Shown: positions 23,458-31,761 of the stretch, one piece after another
Layout: each line of letters begins with the position of its first letter
Numbering within the stretch: position 1 is the stretch's first letter
Virus record (IMG/VR): IMGVR_UViG_3300042261_000457
Coordinates: 1 to 34,604 of that record
Origin: a virus
Length of the DNA: 34,604 bases
Direction: 5' to 3' (one strand)
Made by a program: the position numbers and the translations under genes
Notes under the pieces: generated by a model
What the model was told of the DNA's origin: nothing
Databases searched by the model: none
The model's input: the letters and a program-made list of their open reading frames with translations, nothing else

Positions 23458-25695
23458 TTACTTCTTAATCCAACCAGGCAGCTCTTTCATTTCTGTATAT
23501 GTGGAGAAGGCTTCACCAGTTCTGAGGACTCCAACCTCAAACTCAATGTATCTAATAGCTCTGGTTGGTTGTATTAAAGCCCTGGCGCGATAGATTCCCT
23601 GATCGATGGAAAGTCCTGAATTTAATACGGCATTTTTTAGGACACCACCATCCCAAAACGCATCACGGTCCGTCTGGAGGGCGTAATCATAGATGGAATA
23701 GCGCGTTTTCCAGTCTTCAAATGTAGGTTCTAGGGTTCTATGTATCTCGCGCCATGTTGAAGGATGGTTAGGCTCGAAGAGGAATGTCCTCAGTACAGGC
23801 TCAAGAACACGCCGCATCATAGTCAAGAATCTTACAACATTCAAATCCCTTAAAGCAGAAGATGCTCTCTGTGTGGTATACTGCTCCCAGAAGACCGCTC
23901 CTTCAATGCCTTGATCTCGGGTGATCATCAGGTAGTTGATGCCGTAATCAGCATACAAGTCCTGATATCCCTTGTAATCATACATATTAAAGTCGATACC
24001 CTCTACGAAATCAGTGGTTCCGCGCCTTGGCCCAACCGGAGCATAATGATAATCGTAGTAAGTGTCTGTTTTGGAGATACATGAAGCCAAGTGGCCTAGT
24101 GGTGATATATTAAGCCTAGAATCAGTTCGTGACTCATACACCAATGGGCGCCCAAAGAACAGGGCAAGTCGATGAGAATTAAAGGCTTCGTGTGAATATG
24201 GGTCTTCACCCATCCGCCACGCCTTTGTCTCCATAGGATCCAACCCTGGAGGAGTGTTCCCATAGGCCACATAGACACCAGTGTTTTCGCAATAAGCCAC
24301 AAGAGCCTGTAGAACGGTTACACTGGATGTCCCAGGGATCATTATGTCAATTGACATATCCGTTTTGTTAGCAGCATAGATTCCGTTTTGTAAATATTCA
24401 TCGCCAATATAGTCGGAATCATTAAAACCCTCTAGGCCGTCAGTTCCTCCAGTCATGGCAATGCCGTTTCCGTCTATAGCAGGCATATTGGTGGGATATG
24501 GGTTCGTTGAATAGAGGTCTGTTACTGTAACTAGTTGTGATCTCTCATTAATATAACTAACCACATATCTATCAGAATCCGGGTCCATCGATAGATTGGA
24601 AAAATACTCTGTCAAACCACCCTGGTAAGAGTAGGATACTCTAACATCAAAGGCTGTCTCTGGATTCAGGTCACCGGCATAGGTATGAACCCTGAGTCCA
24701 TTCCCCCATGCGCCGGGGTTATTCGATTCAAAGGTTAGTGTGTCCTGAGACACACCTGCTGTCCCAGCATGTTCATCAGTATCAAAATCGAACAGCGTCA
24801 AGCATGTAGAGTCAGCTTTTACCTGTACCGTACTGGAGAGTCCCGTCGTAGCAGATATGATGCGTAGTTTGCCGTTAACAGATGTTGCGCCACCACCAGT
24901 CATCGCAGAGAGGTCTGCTGCAACCTGCGCCGCTGTTTTGCTTCCGGCTGTCAGCGTAAACGTCTGATCTGCTCCACCATCAATAGAAAACACTAGAGAG
25001 TTATTGCCACCAACAGAAGCATAAGACGCCTCTATAAAACCTAACACAGAATACGCATCATTTGATACTGAGCCAATAACGAGGCCATCAGCATCTGCAT
25101 TAGCCGTAAGCTTTATCTTGTTATCAACCACAGAGGCAGTGAGTCCAGTTGTAGCAGCATTAATCTGGTCAACAACATTGGCTGCTGTCACGGAGGTTCC
25201 TGTCAAAGCAAATGTCTGTGCAGCGCCACTCCCCACTGTGATTTTAAAAGCATCCGCTGTATCCAAAACAAACGAGTAAGGGCCTACTTCTGTCCCTGTA
25301 ACTGTCCCCGGAGTCGGCGCCACAATAGTAAAAAGCCCAACCTTACTCTCAACCCTAGCCGCTGTAGGAGTGCTTCCGGAATCTGTTAAGGTGACAGAAG
25401 AAGTGGATGCCGTTATTGTATCAAGATCACCGACATCTTCGCAGTGTACTAGCCGGATTACAATGAACCTCGCTCCTTGGAGTAGTCCCATTTTAAGGAT
25501 CAATGGATCTGTGGAGGAGGAGAATGTTCTACCAAAAGTTCTTTCGTATTCGTCCCAACTGGTTATCGGAACAGGTGACCACAATGGGCCTCTCTCTGTT
25601 TTAACCAAAACAACGACATACCCTCTCATCAACTGATCAACATAGAGAGATAAGTCGTTTATTTGGTACATTACCCGTGCTGCGCCTAATGTCAC
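23458..25695 (-). CDS. Tail sheath protein with two inserted repeat domains
   Basis: A 745-residue protein starts with GTG at 25695, overlapping the preceding stop (GTGA). Residues 30-85 are the usual sheath N-terminus (RGPLWSPVPITSWDEYERTFG). Residues about 138-225 and 230-308 are two copies of an inserted domain (DAFKITVGSG ... NDAYSVLGF, and SLVFSIDGGADQTFTLTAG), also present in the decoration protein at 31369-29801. After this, NNPGAWGNGLRV, the GGTDGLEGFNDSDYIG motif and the C-terminal RARALIQPTRAIRYIEFEVG match sheath proteins. Most sheaths in simple phages are 390-500 residues; the insert accounts for the extra length and should decorate the outer tail surface. Confidence 0.9.
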   Translation of the reverse strand: MTLGAARVMYQINDLSLYVDQLMRGYVVVLVKTERGPLWSPVPITSWDEYERTFGRTFSSSTDPLILKMGLLQGARFIVIRLVHCEDVGDLDTITASTSSVTLTDSGSTPTAARVESKVGLFTIVAPTPGTVTGTEVGPYSFVLDTADAFKITVGSGAAQTFALTGTSVTAANVVDQINAATTGLTASVVDNKIKLTANADADGLVIGSVSNDAYSVLGFIEASYASVGGNNSLVFSIDGGADQTFTLTAGSKTAAQVAADLSAMTGGGATSVNGKLRIISATTGLSSTVQVKADSTCLTLFDFDTDEHAGTAGVSQDTLTFESNNPGAWGNGLRVHTYAGDLNPETAFDVRVSYSYQGGLTEYFSNLSMDPDSDRYVVSYINERSQLVTVTDLYSTNPYPTNMPAIDGNGIAMTGGTDGLEGFNDSDYIGDEYLQNGIYAANKTDMSIDIMIPGTSSVTVLQALVAYCENTGVYVAYGNTPPGLDPMETKAWRMGEDPYSHEAFNSHRLALFFGRPLVYESRTDSRLNISPLGHLASCISKTDTYYDYHYAPVGPRRGTTDFVEGIDFNMYDYKGYQDLYADYGINYLMITRDQGIEGAVFWEQYTTQRASSALRDLNVVRFLTMMRRVLEPVLRTFLFEPNHPSTWREIHRTLEPTFEDWKTRYSIYDYALQTDRDAFWDGGVLKNAVLNSGLSIDQGIYRARALIQPTRAIRYIEFEVGVLRTGEAFSTYTEMKELPGWIKK

Positions 25696-25958
25696 TTCGT
25701 CACCTCCACTATGTCAATCTCACCCCGTTTTTTCATTGCCCACAGATGTGGCGTAAGACGCTTTTTAAGTATTGGTTCAGAGATGTGCGCTTGCCAATCT
25801 CTCCGAAAGGGCATCAGATGAGGACCATCTCCGTCCCTTAGATGCACATCCCTTTCGCTGGGCTTGAGGTTCACTATCCTCACATATCCCGGAATAAAGA
25901 GAGGCTCTGTAGAAACCGGAAATGTTTCCACGAAGTCTTCACTCGACTTTTTAGCCAT
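25692..25958 (-). CDS. Small conserved-type tail protein, 88 aa, unrecognised
   Basis: The gene starts at the ATG at 25958 behind GGGGGGAAAT and overlaps the sheath GTG by four bases. The protein (PVSTEPLFIPGYVRIVNLKP ... LTPHLWAMKKRGEIDIVEV) has no recognised domain, signal or membrane segment. A short basic protein just before the sheath is common in myophages. Tight coupling suggests co-production with the sheath. Function unknown. Confidence 0.65.
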   Translation of the reverse strand: MAKKSSEDFVETFPVSTEPLFIPGYVRIVNLKPSERDVHLRDGDGPHLMPFRRDWQAHISEPILKKRLTPHLWAMKKRGEIDIVEVTK

Positions 25959-25983
25959 ATTTCCCCCCGTTATAGAATTCTGG

Positions 25984-26556
25984 TCATATTATTTCTGTTT
26001 GATGATCAATAATCTGTATTGACGGAACTTCTTCTGATTCCATCCTCTCTAGCCAAATATCGGTTACCTGTAAGACAAACGATGTTCTGTATAGAGGAAG
26101 TTCAAGTTGGTCTGAGACAATAATGTCTCCATGTATAAAAAGAGGATAGTAATTCCCTATTTTGGCTTGATGCCCTGGAGGAAAAGCCTGGAGCAACATA
26201 GTCAAAAGGTATGTGTTGTCACTTTTTGAAGTCGCAAGAGCCGCAATCTCGTAGAAAATATCTATCGGTGTAGAATATGGCTTTAGCGTATAAGACTCTG
26301 GGCCGGTTAATGTTCCTCCACCCATATCGAAAGGAACATCTACTGTTGCCAAGACATCCGACGGAGTTCTAAGTTTCTCGTCAGGACGCTTATCAACCTC
26401 TCTTATTGTCATGTCCTGTCTTAGGTAGACAGCACAAGGATATGGTGTTTTGCCTCTCTCTTGTGACGGTATGTATGAATACACAGGCAAGTCTGCACTG
26501 TTAAACTGAATCTTTTTTAGTCGATTCTCGATATATTGATCAATATCTGCAATCAT
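25984..26556 (-). CDS. Tail terminator/neck protein candidate, 190 aa
   Basis: The preferred start is the ATG at 26556 (MIADIDQYIENRLKK), which overlaps the preceding stop as ATGA; a TTG at 26568 is possible. The N-terminal helix IADIDQYIENRLKKI followed by YSYIPSQERGKTPYPCAVYLRQD, and a later beta-rich part ending ELPLYRTSFVLQVTDIWLE, resemble tail terminator proteins in layout, and the position immediately before the sheath agrees. No diagnostic motif, so family assignment is by position and length. Confidence 0.55.
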   Translation of the reverse strand: MIADIDQYIENRLKKIQFNSADLPVYSYIPSQERGKTPYPCAVYLRQDMTIREVDKRPDEKLRTPSDVLATVDVPFDMGGGTLTGPESYTLKPYSTPIDIFYEIAALATSKSDNTYLLTMLLQAFPPGHQAKIGNYYPLFIHGDIIVSDQLELPLYRTSFVLQVTDIWLERMESEEVPSIQIIDHQTEII

Positions 26557-27122
26557 ATACCCATCCAAGCGGCTTGAACAGCACTCCCAAACATACCTCC
26601 AACAGATTTACGGACTCGAAGGTATGTCTGAAAGAAAAATGGTCTAGCTTTAACACCTCTACTAGTTCCAAACTCTAGCAATTCCGCTAATACTGCGGTA
26701 GGAAACATAGTAGGCTTTGTAGTTTTTCGTGTTATCAACTTATTATCTTTTTTTCGCTTATATTGAGTGACCTTGGTTGTTTTGTGACCCCAGTGAGGAT
26801 GCATCGTCCCAATCCTGAATCCAATATCACCTCTAATGAGAGCAGCCGATGTTATCATCCTTTTGTAGGATATTTGATGCATCATGAGAGGCATCATTTT
26901 TAGTATATCCCCACTATAACCGTGTTTTAGTTTCCATCTGATATACTTGGCTTGTAGTGGGTGAAAGTTTTGTCCTTCTATTTCAGCCTTTGTCTCTCCA
27001 ACAATATACCATCCGACTTCATCAGCTTTTCGTATTAGCGCAGTCCGGAGCGTTACATCAAATCTACCTAGTTTTGTGAGGAATGCTTTAGTGTCCCGAT
27101 CAAGCGAAACCTTAATTTTCAT
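26553..27122 (-). CDS. Tail completion / HK97 gp10-like neck protein
   Basis: The preferred start is the ATG at 27122 (MKIKVSLDRDTKAFLTKL); a GTG at 27143 in the same frame would add seven residues. The predicted 189 residues show an N-terminal helix, a segment with ADEVGWYIVGETKAEIEG (about 35-52) and a C-terminal LAELLEFGTSRGVKARPFFF. The E-F-G-T ... ARPF pattern is the signature of HK97 gp10/virion-morphogenesis type tail completion proteins. The middle is unusually basic (KRKKDNKLITRKTTK). It lies between connector genes and the terminator candidate, which fits a head-tail joining role. Confidence 0.7.
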   Translation of the reverse strand: MKIKVSLDRDTKAFLTKLGRFDVTLRTALIRKADEVGWYIVGETKAEIEGQNFHPLQAKYIRWKLKHGYSGDILKMMPLMMHQISYKRMITSAALIRGDIGFRIGTMHPHWGHKTTKVTQYKRKKDNKLITRKTTKPTMFPTAVLAELLEFGTSRGVKARPFFFQTYLRVRKSVGGMFGSAVQAAWMGI

Positions 27123-27558
27123 CCCACTCAAAATCCCACCCACTCCCTAATTCTTCCGGGTCTTTCGGAACAGTTTGGTTTCTTTCGGATGATTCTCTTA
27201 CTCTCACGGAGAGTATATTGTGAAGCCCTCCCACAGGGTTTATGAACTCCATAACTTCCTCGTTCTTAGCGAAGTCGTATCTCTTCCCGTTCTTTATCCA
27301 ATGTCCTTCAACTGAGACAGTGATACCAGCTGTATCAAGCCAACTCTTCTTGAATAATAACTCGATAACTGACTGTTCCAACATCCCGTATTTATCGATT
27401 ATAAGTCCAGGTTTGTTCTCTAGCTTTAGGTTGTTAGCAATACAAACGATATCTGTTTCTATTCCTTCCTTGTCAACAAAAGTCCATGTATCACCGGCAA
27501 GGAGGGAGAACATCTTCTCGAAAGCGCCATCAATCCTCTCTAGTTGATAAGGTGTCAC
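27112..27558 (-). CDS. Head-tail connector/closure candidate, 148 aa, GTG start
   Basis: The open frame reaches 27585, but a GTG at 27558 overlaps the preceding stop as GTGA with AGGAG ten bases upstream, so that start (MTPYQLERIDGAFEKMF) is preferred. The product has an N-terminal helix, a beta-rich centre (TWTFVDKEGIETDIVCI) and an acidic C-terminus (GSGWDFEWDEN). No family is recognised with confidence. Position between a helical connector-like gene and the gp10-like gene suggests a head closure or stopper protein. Confidence 0.55.
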   Translation of the reverse strand: MTPYQLERIDGAFEKMFSLLAGDTWTFVDKEGIETDIVCIANNLKLENKPGLIIDKYGMLEQSVIELLFKKSWLDTAGITVSVEGHWIKNGKRYDFAKNEEVMEFINPVGGLHNILSVRVRESSERNQTVPKDPEELGSGWDFEWDEN

Positions 27559-27944
27559 AACCCTGCAACTCCTACCCCAGGCCACCTATCGGCAGTAACC
27601 AAAGAACTGGGTGATGCTGCGCTGGCAGCCGCTATCTTTCTAGCCTCTAACTCATCTCGAAGAGCCTCTAGGTATTTTATAGCATCCTGAAATTCGACGC
27701 TTGCCGTTCCACCCGCAGTTTTCTTTATCTCTTGTGCGAACTTCAACAACAAACGACTAACAAAAGATTTGGTTACTAGTATTGCAATATATGCTGATCT
27801 CTTGTCGGTTAGATCAATAACTCCCCATCCCTGCAAAGCCATTTCTGCTTCTACTCTAGCAGGTATTGCGTCCCTTAAAGTTGGGTCTAATGCCAAGACA
27901 GGGTCTAGATCGATTGCTACTAAGGCTTCTGCCGATACAGCCAT
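27555..27944 (-). CDS. Head completion/connector candidate, helical, 129 aa
   Basis: The ATG at 27944 overlaps the preceding stop as TAATG. The protein is nearly all helical and Ala-rich (LALDPTLRDAIPARVEAEMA, then DAIKYLEALRDELEARKIAA), ending in a flexible segment DRWPGVGVAGL. The size and helical content resemble adaptor-type head completion proteins (gp6/gp15 class), and it is placed just after capsid genes. No specific motif supports the call, so it rests on context. Confidence 0.55.
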   Translation of the reverse strand: MAVSAEALVAIDLDPVLALDPTLRDAIPARVEAEMALQGWGVIDLTDKRSAYIAILVTKSFVSRLLLKFAQEIKKTAGGTASVEFQDAIKYLEALRDELEARKIAAASAASPSSLVTADRWPGVGVAGL

Positions 27945-28432
27945 TATTTTTCACCCATGTCGTGTATCAGGATGTTCTTTGCAAGCGTGTTAGAACTGGT
28001 GTTACCCTTTACTTGAAGCCCTCTCTCTTTCGCCATCTGCTTGAGTTCAGACTTTGTCTTGTCTGCTAGAAGTTTCTTGATCTCGTCCTGTAACTGGAAG
28101 AGTGCAACTTTTCGGGTAACTACCGAAGGTTTTACTTCCTCGGTTACCTCTGCCACTATCTCTACCGCAGGGATTTCTACATCGATAGCAGCAATGTCGG
28201 CGCTAGGCGGTGGTTCAGGCTCTGTTACGGCCTCTATTTTTACTTCCTCCGAAACAGGTTTATTTAAAAATGAGGGAACCTCATCCTTTTCGATCAAGAT
28301 TCCCCCTCCATTCAACCAGAGCCTAGTCAAGTAGCCAATGTTTTCAACTTCTTTAACTTCCCCCCCAGACAGTCTAAGTTTAGTCTCAGGATCAAAGAAG
28401 AGTGCATTCTTATTAGCTAGTCTGACTTTCAT
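27944..28432 (-). CDS. Virion-region protein with C-terminal SAP/Rho-N-like motif, 162 aa
   Basis: The ATG at 28432 is preceded by GAAGG nine bases upstream. Residues 1-55 are a small beta domain (VRLANKNALFFDPETKLRL, GYLTRLWLNGGG). Residues 60-110 are Glu/Pro/Val-rich and probably disordered (TEPEPPPSADIAAIDVEIP). Residues 125-158, with TKSELKQMAKERGLQVKG and then NTLAKNIL, fit a SAP/HeH/Rho-N helix-extended-helix motif, known to bind nucleic acid or act as a capsid adaptor in several phages. The gene sits directly after the non-coding structured element downstream of the capsid gene. Function not established. Confidence 0.65.
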   Translation of the reverse strand: MKVRLANKNALFFDPETKLRLSGGEVKEVENIGYLTRLWLNGGGILIEKDEVPSFLNKPVSEEVKIEAVTEPEPPPSADIAAIDVEIPAVEIVAEVTEEVKPSVVTRKVALFQLQDEIKKLLADKTKSELKQMAKERGLQVKGNTSSNTLAKNILIHDMGEK

Positions 28433-28465
28433 TTAACAACTACCTTCAGTGTTTTGGTAAGAAAA

Positions 28466-28636
28466 TTATTGACACTCCCCATACCTAAAGGCAGGGGATT
28501 CTTAGGCAACCAGACCCAACGGTTTGGTTAGCGCCTGAAGGGTCTGCCCGACCCTTGAAATATTCTTGGCGGCTAAAGCCGAGGGATTGAAACCCATAAG
28601 AGTTTCGGCCAAAAGCCTCAAGTGAGGCTATTGACC
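28466..28636 (+). ncRNA. Solitary omega-RNA-like element (HEARO / IS200-IS605-end type)
   Basis: About 170 bases without an ORF lie between the capsid gene (stop at 28655) and the next start (28432). Read on the plus strand, hairpins follow closely: TCCCC/GGGGA (28476-28498), CCAGACC/GGTTTGG (28510-28527) enclosed by AGGC/GCCT, AAGGGTC/GACCCTT (28538-28556), CGGC/GCCG (28570-28581), GAAAC/GTTTC (28589-28606) and AGCCTC/GAGGCT (28614-28629). TATTGAC flanks both ends (28467-28473, 28629-28635). The GACACTCCCC start and TGCCCGACCC core recall HEARO/IscB omega-RNAs and IS605 ends; this is from memory. A TnpB-type RNA on the minus strand is the alternative: a G-U pair in hairpin 1 favours minus, one in hairpin 2 favours plus. 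No IscB or TnpB gene is in the window. Confidence 0.5.
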
Positions 28637-28654
28637 TTCATTGTTGTGTTGTAG

Positions 28655-29779
28655 TTAAATCAAAGGAGCCATATAACTCGGAAAACCATTAGCGGCAAAA
28701 GTCTTGGTTCCGTCGATTATAACTCTAGCAGACCTGTCGATAGTTGAAAAACCACCAATCAAGCTACAAGCGGTGCCCTGAATCTGACGCATCACGATAC
28801 GCTCTGATTCTACGGTAAGCCCTCTGAATGCCAGATAGAGCATTGACTGTGTTTTGTCGAACAGGAGCGACTGATCATCACCCAAAGCGGAACCGATCAG
28901 GTGAGGCATATTGCTAGGTATAATGCGGTTTCTGCTGTCAAGATTTACAACCACCCCACCATTGTTCTGAGGAGTAGAGAATTCACTCAACTGCATGATT
29001 TTAAAAGAGGTAGCCTCGTTGTTAACTAGATTATTCCACTGCATAAAAATGCGACGGGCGCGAATCCATGCCTTCAGAAAATCCTTGAACTGAGTGCTGG
29101 TTCCGGTTTCTGTACCAATTATGGCGCAAGAATCTGAACCATCCGTTTGGTCACCATTGATAAGTACAGACATACCCTCTGAGTAAAGGCTACCCGACAA
29201 CATTACACCAAACTTCTCCAAGAAGTAAGATAGTAGTGGAAGAGGAGTAGACAGCATGAGTTCATCAGTTATATGAATAGCTTTTGCTTTCTTTTTGAGT
29301 CTAATGGTCTTCTCTCCCCACTCGATGTCGGCTTCAGCAATTGTCTCGGCCTCTGCCGTATCAAGAGCCTCCTCATTCTTTACGCGAATCCATGGGCTGG
29401 TTACAGTCAGAGAACCAATATTCTCAGAGCCAGCTACCAAATCCATATAGGAAGCATCAGCATTCAAACCCTTCAAGATGAAGTCTCTGATGACCTCAGG
29501 AGCTAGGTATCTCATGTCATCAGATATTGACAATAGGTTGTCCATTGTCAGTTTTGACGGATCAAGACCGAGGTCACACCAAATGTCAGTCCAAGTAATA
29601 GGCTGTCCTGATGTGTTTTTCAGTCCAACAGGCTGTTTGTCTTCATTGACTGCGCGGGTCTGCATGAAATCGATCAGGCTAATTTCTTGACCAGCTTCAC
29701 CGTCAGATCCACGAAATTTCTGCAAGGGACCATATACTCTTGTCCGAAAAGAGTTGGTCAATCCGAGTTCTCCACTCAT
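28655..29779 (-). CDS. Major capsid protein (HK97-fold)
   Basis: A 374-residue protein starts at the ATG at 29779 behind GGGGG. It follows the protease/scaffold and decoration genes, as usual. Landmarks consistent with an HK97-fold coat are a long helical N-terminus, the LVAGSENIGSLTVTSPWIRV segment leading to the E-loop region, EAETIAEADIEWGEKTIRLK, the spine-helix-like LPLLSYFLEKFGVMLSGSLY, and the C-terminal GTACSLIGGFSTIDRSARV. The length fits the family. The cleavage site of the upstream protease cannot be placed from sequence alone. Forms the icosahedral shell. Confidence 0.82.
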   Translation of the reverse strand: MSGELGLTNSFRTRVYGPLQKFRGSDGEAGQEISLIDFMQTRAVNEDKQPVGLKNTSGQPITWTDIWCDLGLDPSKLTMDNLLSISDDMRYLAPEVIRDFILKGLNADASYMDLVAGSENIGSLTVTSPWIRVKNEEALDTAEAETIAEADIEWGEKTIRLKKKAKAIHITDELMLSTPLPLLSYFLEKFGVMLSGSLYSEGMSVLINGDQTDGSDSCAIIGTETGTSTQFKDFLKAWIRARRIFMQWNNLVNNEATSFKIMQLSEFSTPQNNGGVVVNLDSRNRIIPSNMPHLIGSALGDDQSLLFDKTQSMLYLAFRGLTVESERIVMRQIQGTACSLIGGFSTIDRSARVIIDGTKTFAANGFPSYMAPLI

Positions 29780-29800
29780 TCTTAATTACCCCCGATGTTT

Positions 29801-31369
29801 TTAGTATTCTAGAGTTTGAACAGTTTTAGATGCACTGTAGGTCGCAACGGTGAACCCAAGCAAACCATAAGCATTATTAGAAACAGTCTTAATGATAATA
29901 TCATTCCATGGTGATGTTGCCGTCAACACCACACAGTCATCTGATACGGTAGCCTCGAACCCTACACCTGTTGCATTTAGGTCGGCTGCAATCTGTGCAG
30001 CTGTCCTAGCTGTGCCGGCAGTTAGATCAAACGTCTGGTCTTCACCAGAGCCAATAGCTAACTTAAATGCGTCAGATACACCATTCACAATAGCGTAAGG
30101 GCCTTTTACTGTTCCAGCAAGGCTGAGAGCAGCAGGGCCACCCACTACTATTCCTCCAATAGCTAACTCACTATGAGAAGGGTCTGTGTTGGTTATTTCT
30201 TCAGCAGTCAGTCCAAGTAGCGTGTAGGCATCGTTATCAACGGCGTCGATGGTAAAGTCTACACCCAAAGCATCACAAGTCAGGACTAGTTGGTTCCCGC
30301 TTGCTGTAGCAGTAATGTCGGTGATATTTAGATTAACAGCATTAACCACAGATGCGATAGCTGTGCTACCTGCGGCAAACGAGTATACCTGTGGATCACC
30401 ACTTCCCACCGTTATAGATATAGTGTCCGTGGCCTCATAGTCGTCCGCAGTAAAGCCAAGGGCGGTATAACAATCGTCGGCTACAGTTAACAGGTTTAGT
30501 ATTTTGCCTGAGTCACTGGCAGTAACAGTTACTGCGCCTTCACTGGCGGCTGCTACAATGCCCGCTCCGGCATCGATATCAGTGGCTACCTGCGCTGCTG
30601 TTCTGGTTCCAGCGGTAAGGGTAATCGTAACAGGAGTTCCTGAATCGATCGAATACTTGAACTTATTGTTACCGGTAACAATCGCATGAACACCGGCTGT
30701 AAGCCCCAGGACTGTATAACTATCCGCTGCTACAGCCTCTATTTCTAGAGCGTCAGTCACTGTTGTGGCCTGAAAAACAACTGTTACACCTACTGCCGTT
30801 GCAGTAAAGCCAACAGCAGCAGAGAACTGAGACGCCACTTGGGCTGCTGTCCGAGCGGAACCGGTTAACGTAAAGGTCTGAGATGCCGCTGCGCCAATCT
30901 TTATTTTAAAGGCGTCACTAACACCCGTCTCGAAAGTAAAAGGCCCATTTCCTGTAGTGACAGAGCCTCCTGCTGCAGCAGTAATGGTAAAGTTTTCCGT
31001 TCCAGTCCCTGTAAAATTCGCTTTCGCAAAAACAAAAGGACCATCAACAGAGCCGGTTACTGTAGCAAAACCACCTAGTGTCCATGCTACAGGCTTGTTG
31101 GCTGCGCCCCAAACAAAAGGGCCAACCGATAACTGGGCGTATGCTTCCCGCTCCCTCCTAAAGTTGAAGGATGTGTCCACGGTGCAGTAGGCGTTTCCAG
31201 AATCATACTGACTTACGGATCCGATGATGTCTCTATGGGCTGATGAACTAACACCCGCCACAGTTAAGTCTGATGCAATTCTAACTGGATCTCCTACCGA
31301 CAGCGTTTCTACCGGGCAGTTGAATTTTATTCCCAGAACTCTATCTTTTTTCTGGTAATTACTCCCCAT
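29801..31369 (-). CDS. Capsid decoration-type protein with four tandem repeat domains
   Basis: A 522-residue protein starts at the ATG at 31369 behind AGGGGA (6-base spacing). Residues 1-105 are similar to the whole 121-residue protein encoded just upstream (V-LG/A-IKF-C ... VGPFV). After a linker, four units of about 80-90 residues follow at about 143-226, 233-309, 314-391 and 422-511. Shared positions are DAFK-x-x-IG, T-x-TLTAG-x-x-TAAQVA, a variable beta part, and D-x-Y-x-x-LG-x-TA. Two such units interrupt the sheath. The first domain resembles DUF2190-like head proteins that decorate capsids. The repeats probably project from the head. Confidence 0.75.
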   Translation of the reverse strand: MGSNYQKKDRVLGIKFNCPVETLSVGDPVRIASDLTVAGVSSSAHRDIIGSVSQYDSGNAYCTVDTSFNFRREREAYAQLSVGPFVWGAANKPVAWTLGGFATVTGSVDGPFVFAKANFTGTGTENFTITAAAGGSVTTGNGPFTFETGVSDAFKIKIGAAASQTFTLTGSARTAAQVASQFSAAVGFTATAVGVTVVFQATTVTDALEIEAVAADSYTVLGLTAGVHAIVTGNNKFKYSIDSGTPVTITLTAGTRTAAQVATDIDAGAGIVAAASEGAVTVTASDSGKILNLLTVADDCYTALGFTADDYEATDTISITVGSGDPQVYSFAAGSTAIASVVNAVNLNITDITATASGNQLVLTCDALGVDFTIDAVDNDAYTLLGLTAEEITNTDPSHSELAIGGIVVGGPAALSLAGTVKGPYAIVNGVSDAFKLAIGSGEDQTFDLTAGTARTAAQIAADLNATGVGFEATVSDDCVVLTATSPWNDIIIKTVSNNAYGLLGFTVATYSASKTVQTLEY

Positions 31370-31380
31370 TCAAGTTCCCC

Positions 31381-31746
31381 TTATAGTTCAAGCGTTTCAA
31401 CAGCTATGTCAGCGTCACCTGCTGCCTTGATAACAAGTCCTCTGACAGCGACAGGAGAATGAGTCTGATCGTCGTAAGCTATTACTTTACCAGCAGAATT
31501 GAATACGAACGGTCCTACTTCAACAGCAGCGCCTGATACTCTGTCATCACGTCGTTCTCGAAACCTGGTTGATACTGTGCATTCCGTACCATAAAGTCTA
31601 TCAATAGTCCCAACCACTTTTACGCTTCCAGCGCCGGAAGGAACCGCCACAGTATTATTACCAGTAATTTCTACTACATCACCCTTGGATTCTGTGCCAG
31701 CGCAGGTAAATTTTACTGCCAGCACATTCTGCAATCTTTGTTCCAA
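31381..31746 (-). CDS. Capsid decoration-type protein, single domain, 121 aa
   Basis: It starts with TTG at 31746 (MEQRLQNVLAVKFTC), chosen because AGGGAGGAAC lies six bases upstream. The protein corresponds to the N-terminal domain of the next gene (NVLAVKFTC aligns with RVLGIKFNC; VGTIDRL with IGSVSQY; VEVGPFVF with LSVGPFVW). It resembles DUF2190-type small head proteins. Tandem arrangement suggests gene duplication followed by addition of the repeat domains in the second copy. Likely a capsid surface or cement protein. Confidence 0.7.
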   Translation of the reverse strand: MEQRLQNVLAVKFTCAGTESKGDVVEITGNNTVAVPSGAGSVKVVGTIDRLYGTECTVSTRFRERRDDRVSGAAVEVGPFVFNSAGKVIAYDDQTHSPVAVRGLVIKAAGDADIAVETLEL

Positions 31747-31750
31747 TTTA

Positions 31751-31760
31751 GTTCCTCCCT
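31751..31760 (-). promoter_or_regulatory. Strong ribosome binding site selecting a TTG start
   Basis: AGGGAGGAAC on the minus strand is followed after four bases by TTG at 31746. It decides the start of the 121-residue decoration-type gene, which has no ATG nearby. Confidence 0.7.
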
Positions 31761-31761
31761 A

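Noticed and set aside
23400-23460. Sigma-70 promoter before the tube gene
   Set aside because: TTGACG has no good -10 at 16-18 bases, so the match is not above chance in AT-rich DNA.
27559-27585. ATG start at 27585 for the connector candidate
   Set aside because: GTG at 27558 overlaps the previous stop as GTGA with AGGAG upstream, matching the coupling seen at other junctions.
28610-28629. Rho-independent terminator after the capsid gene
   Set aside because: AGCCTC/GAGGCT with TTTT on the minus strand is a short hairpin with only four T before GG; it fits better as part of the multi-hairpin element, though some attenuation cannot be excluded.
28466-28636. CRISPR array
   Set aside because: The hairpins are all different; there are no direct repeats with regular spacers.
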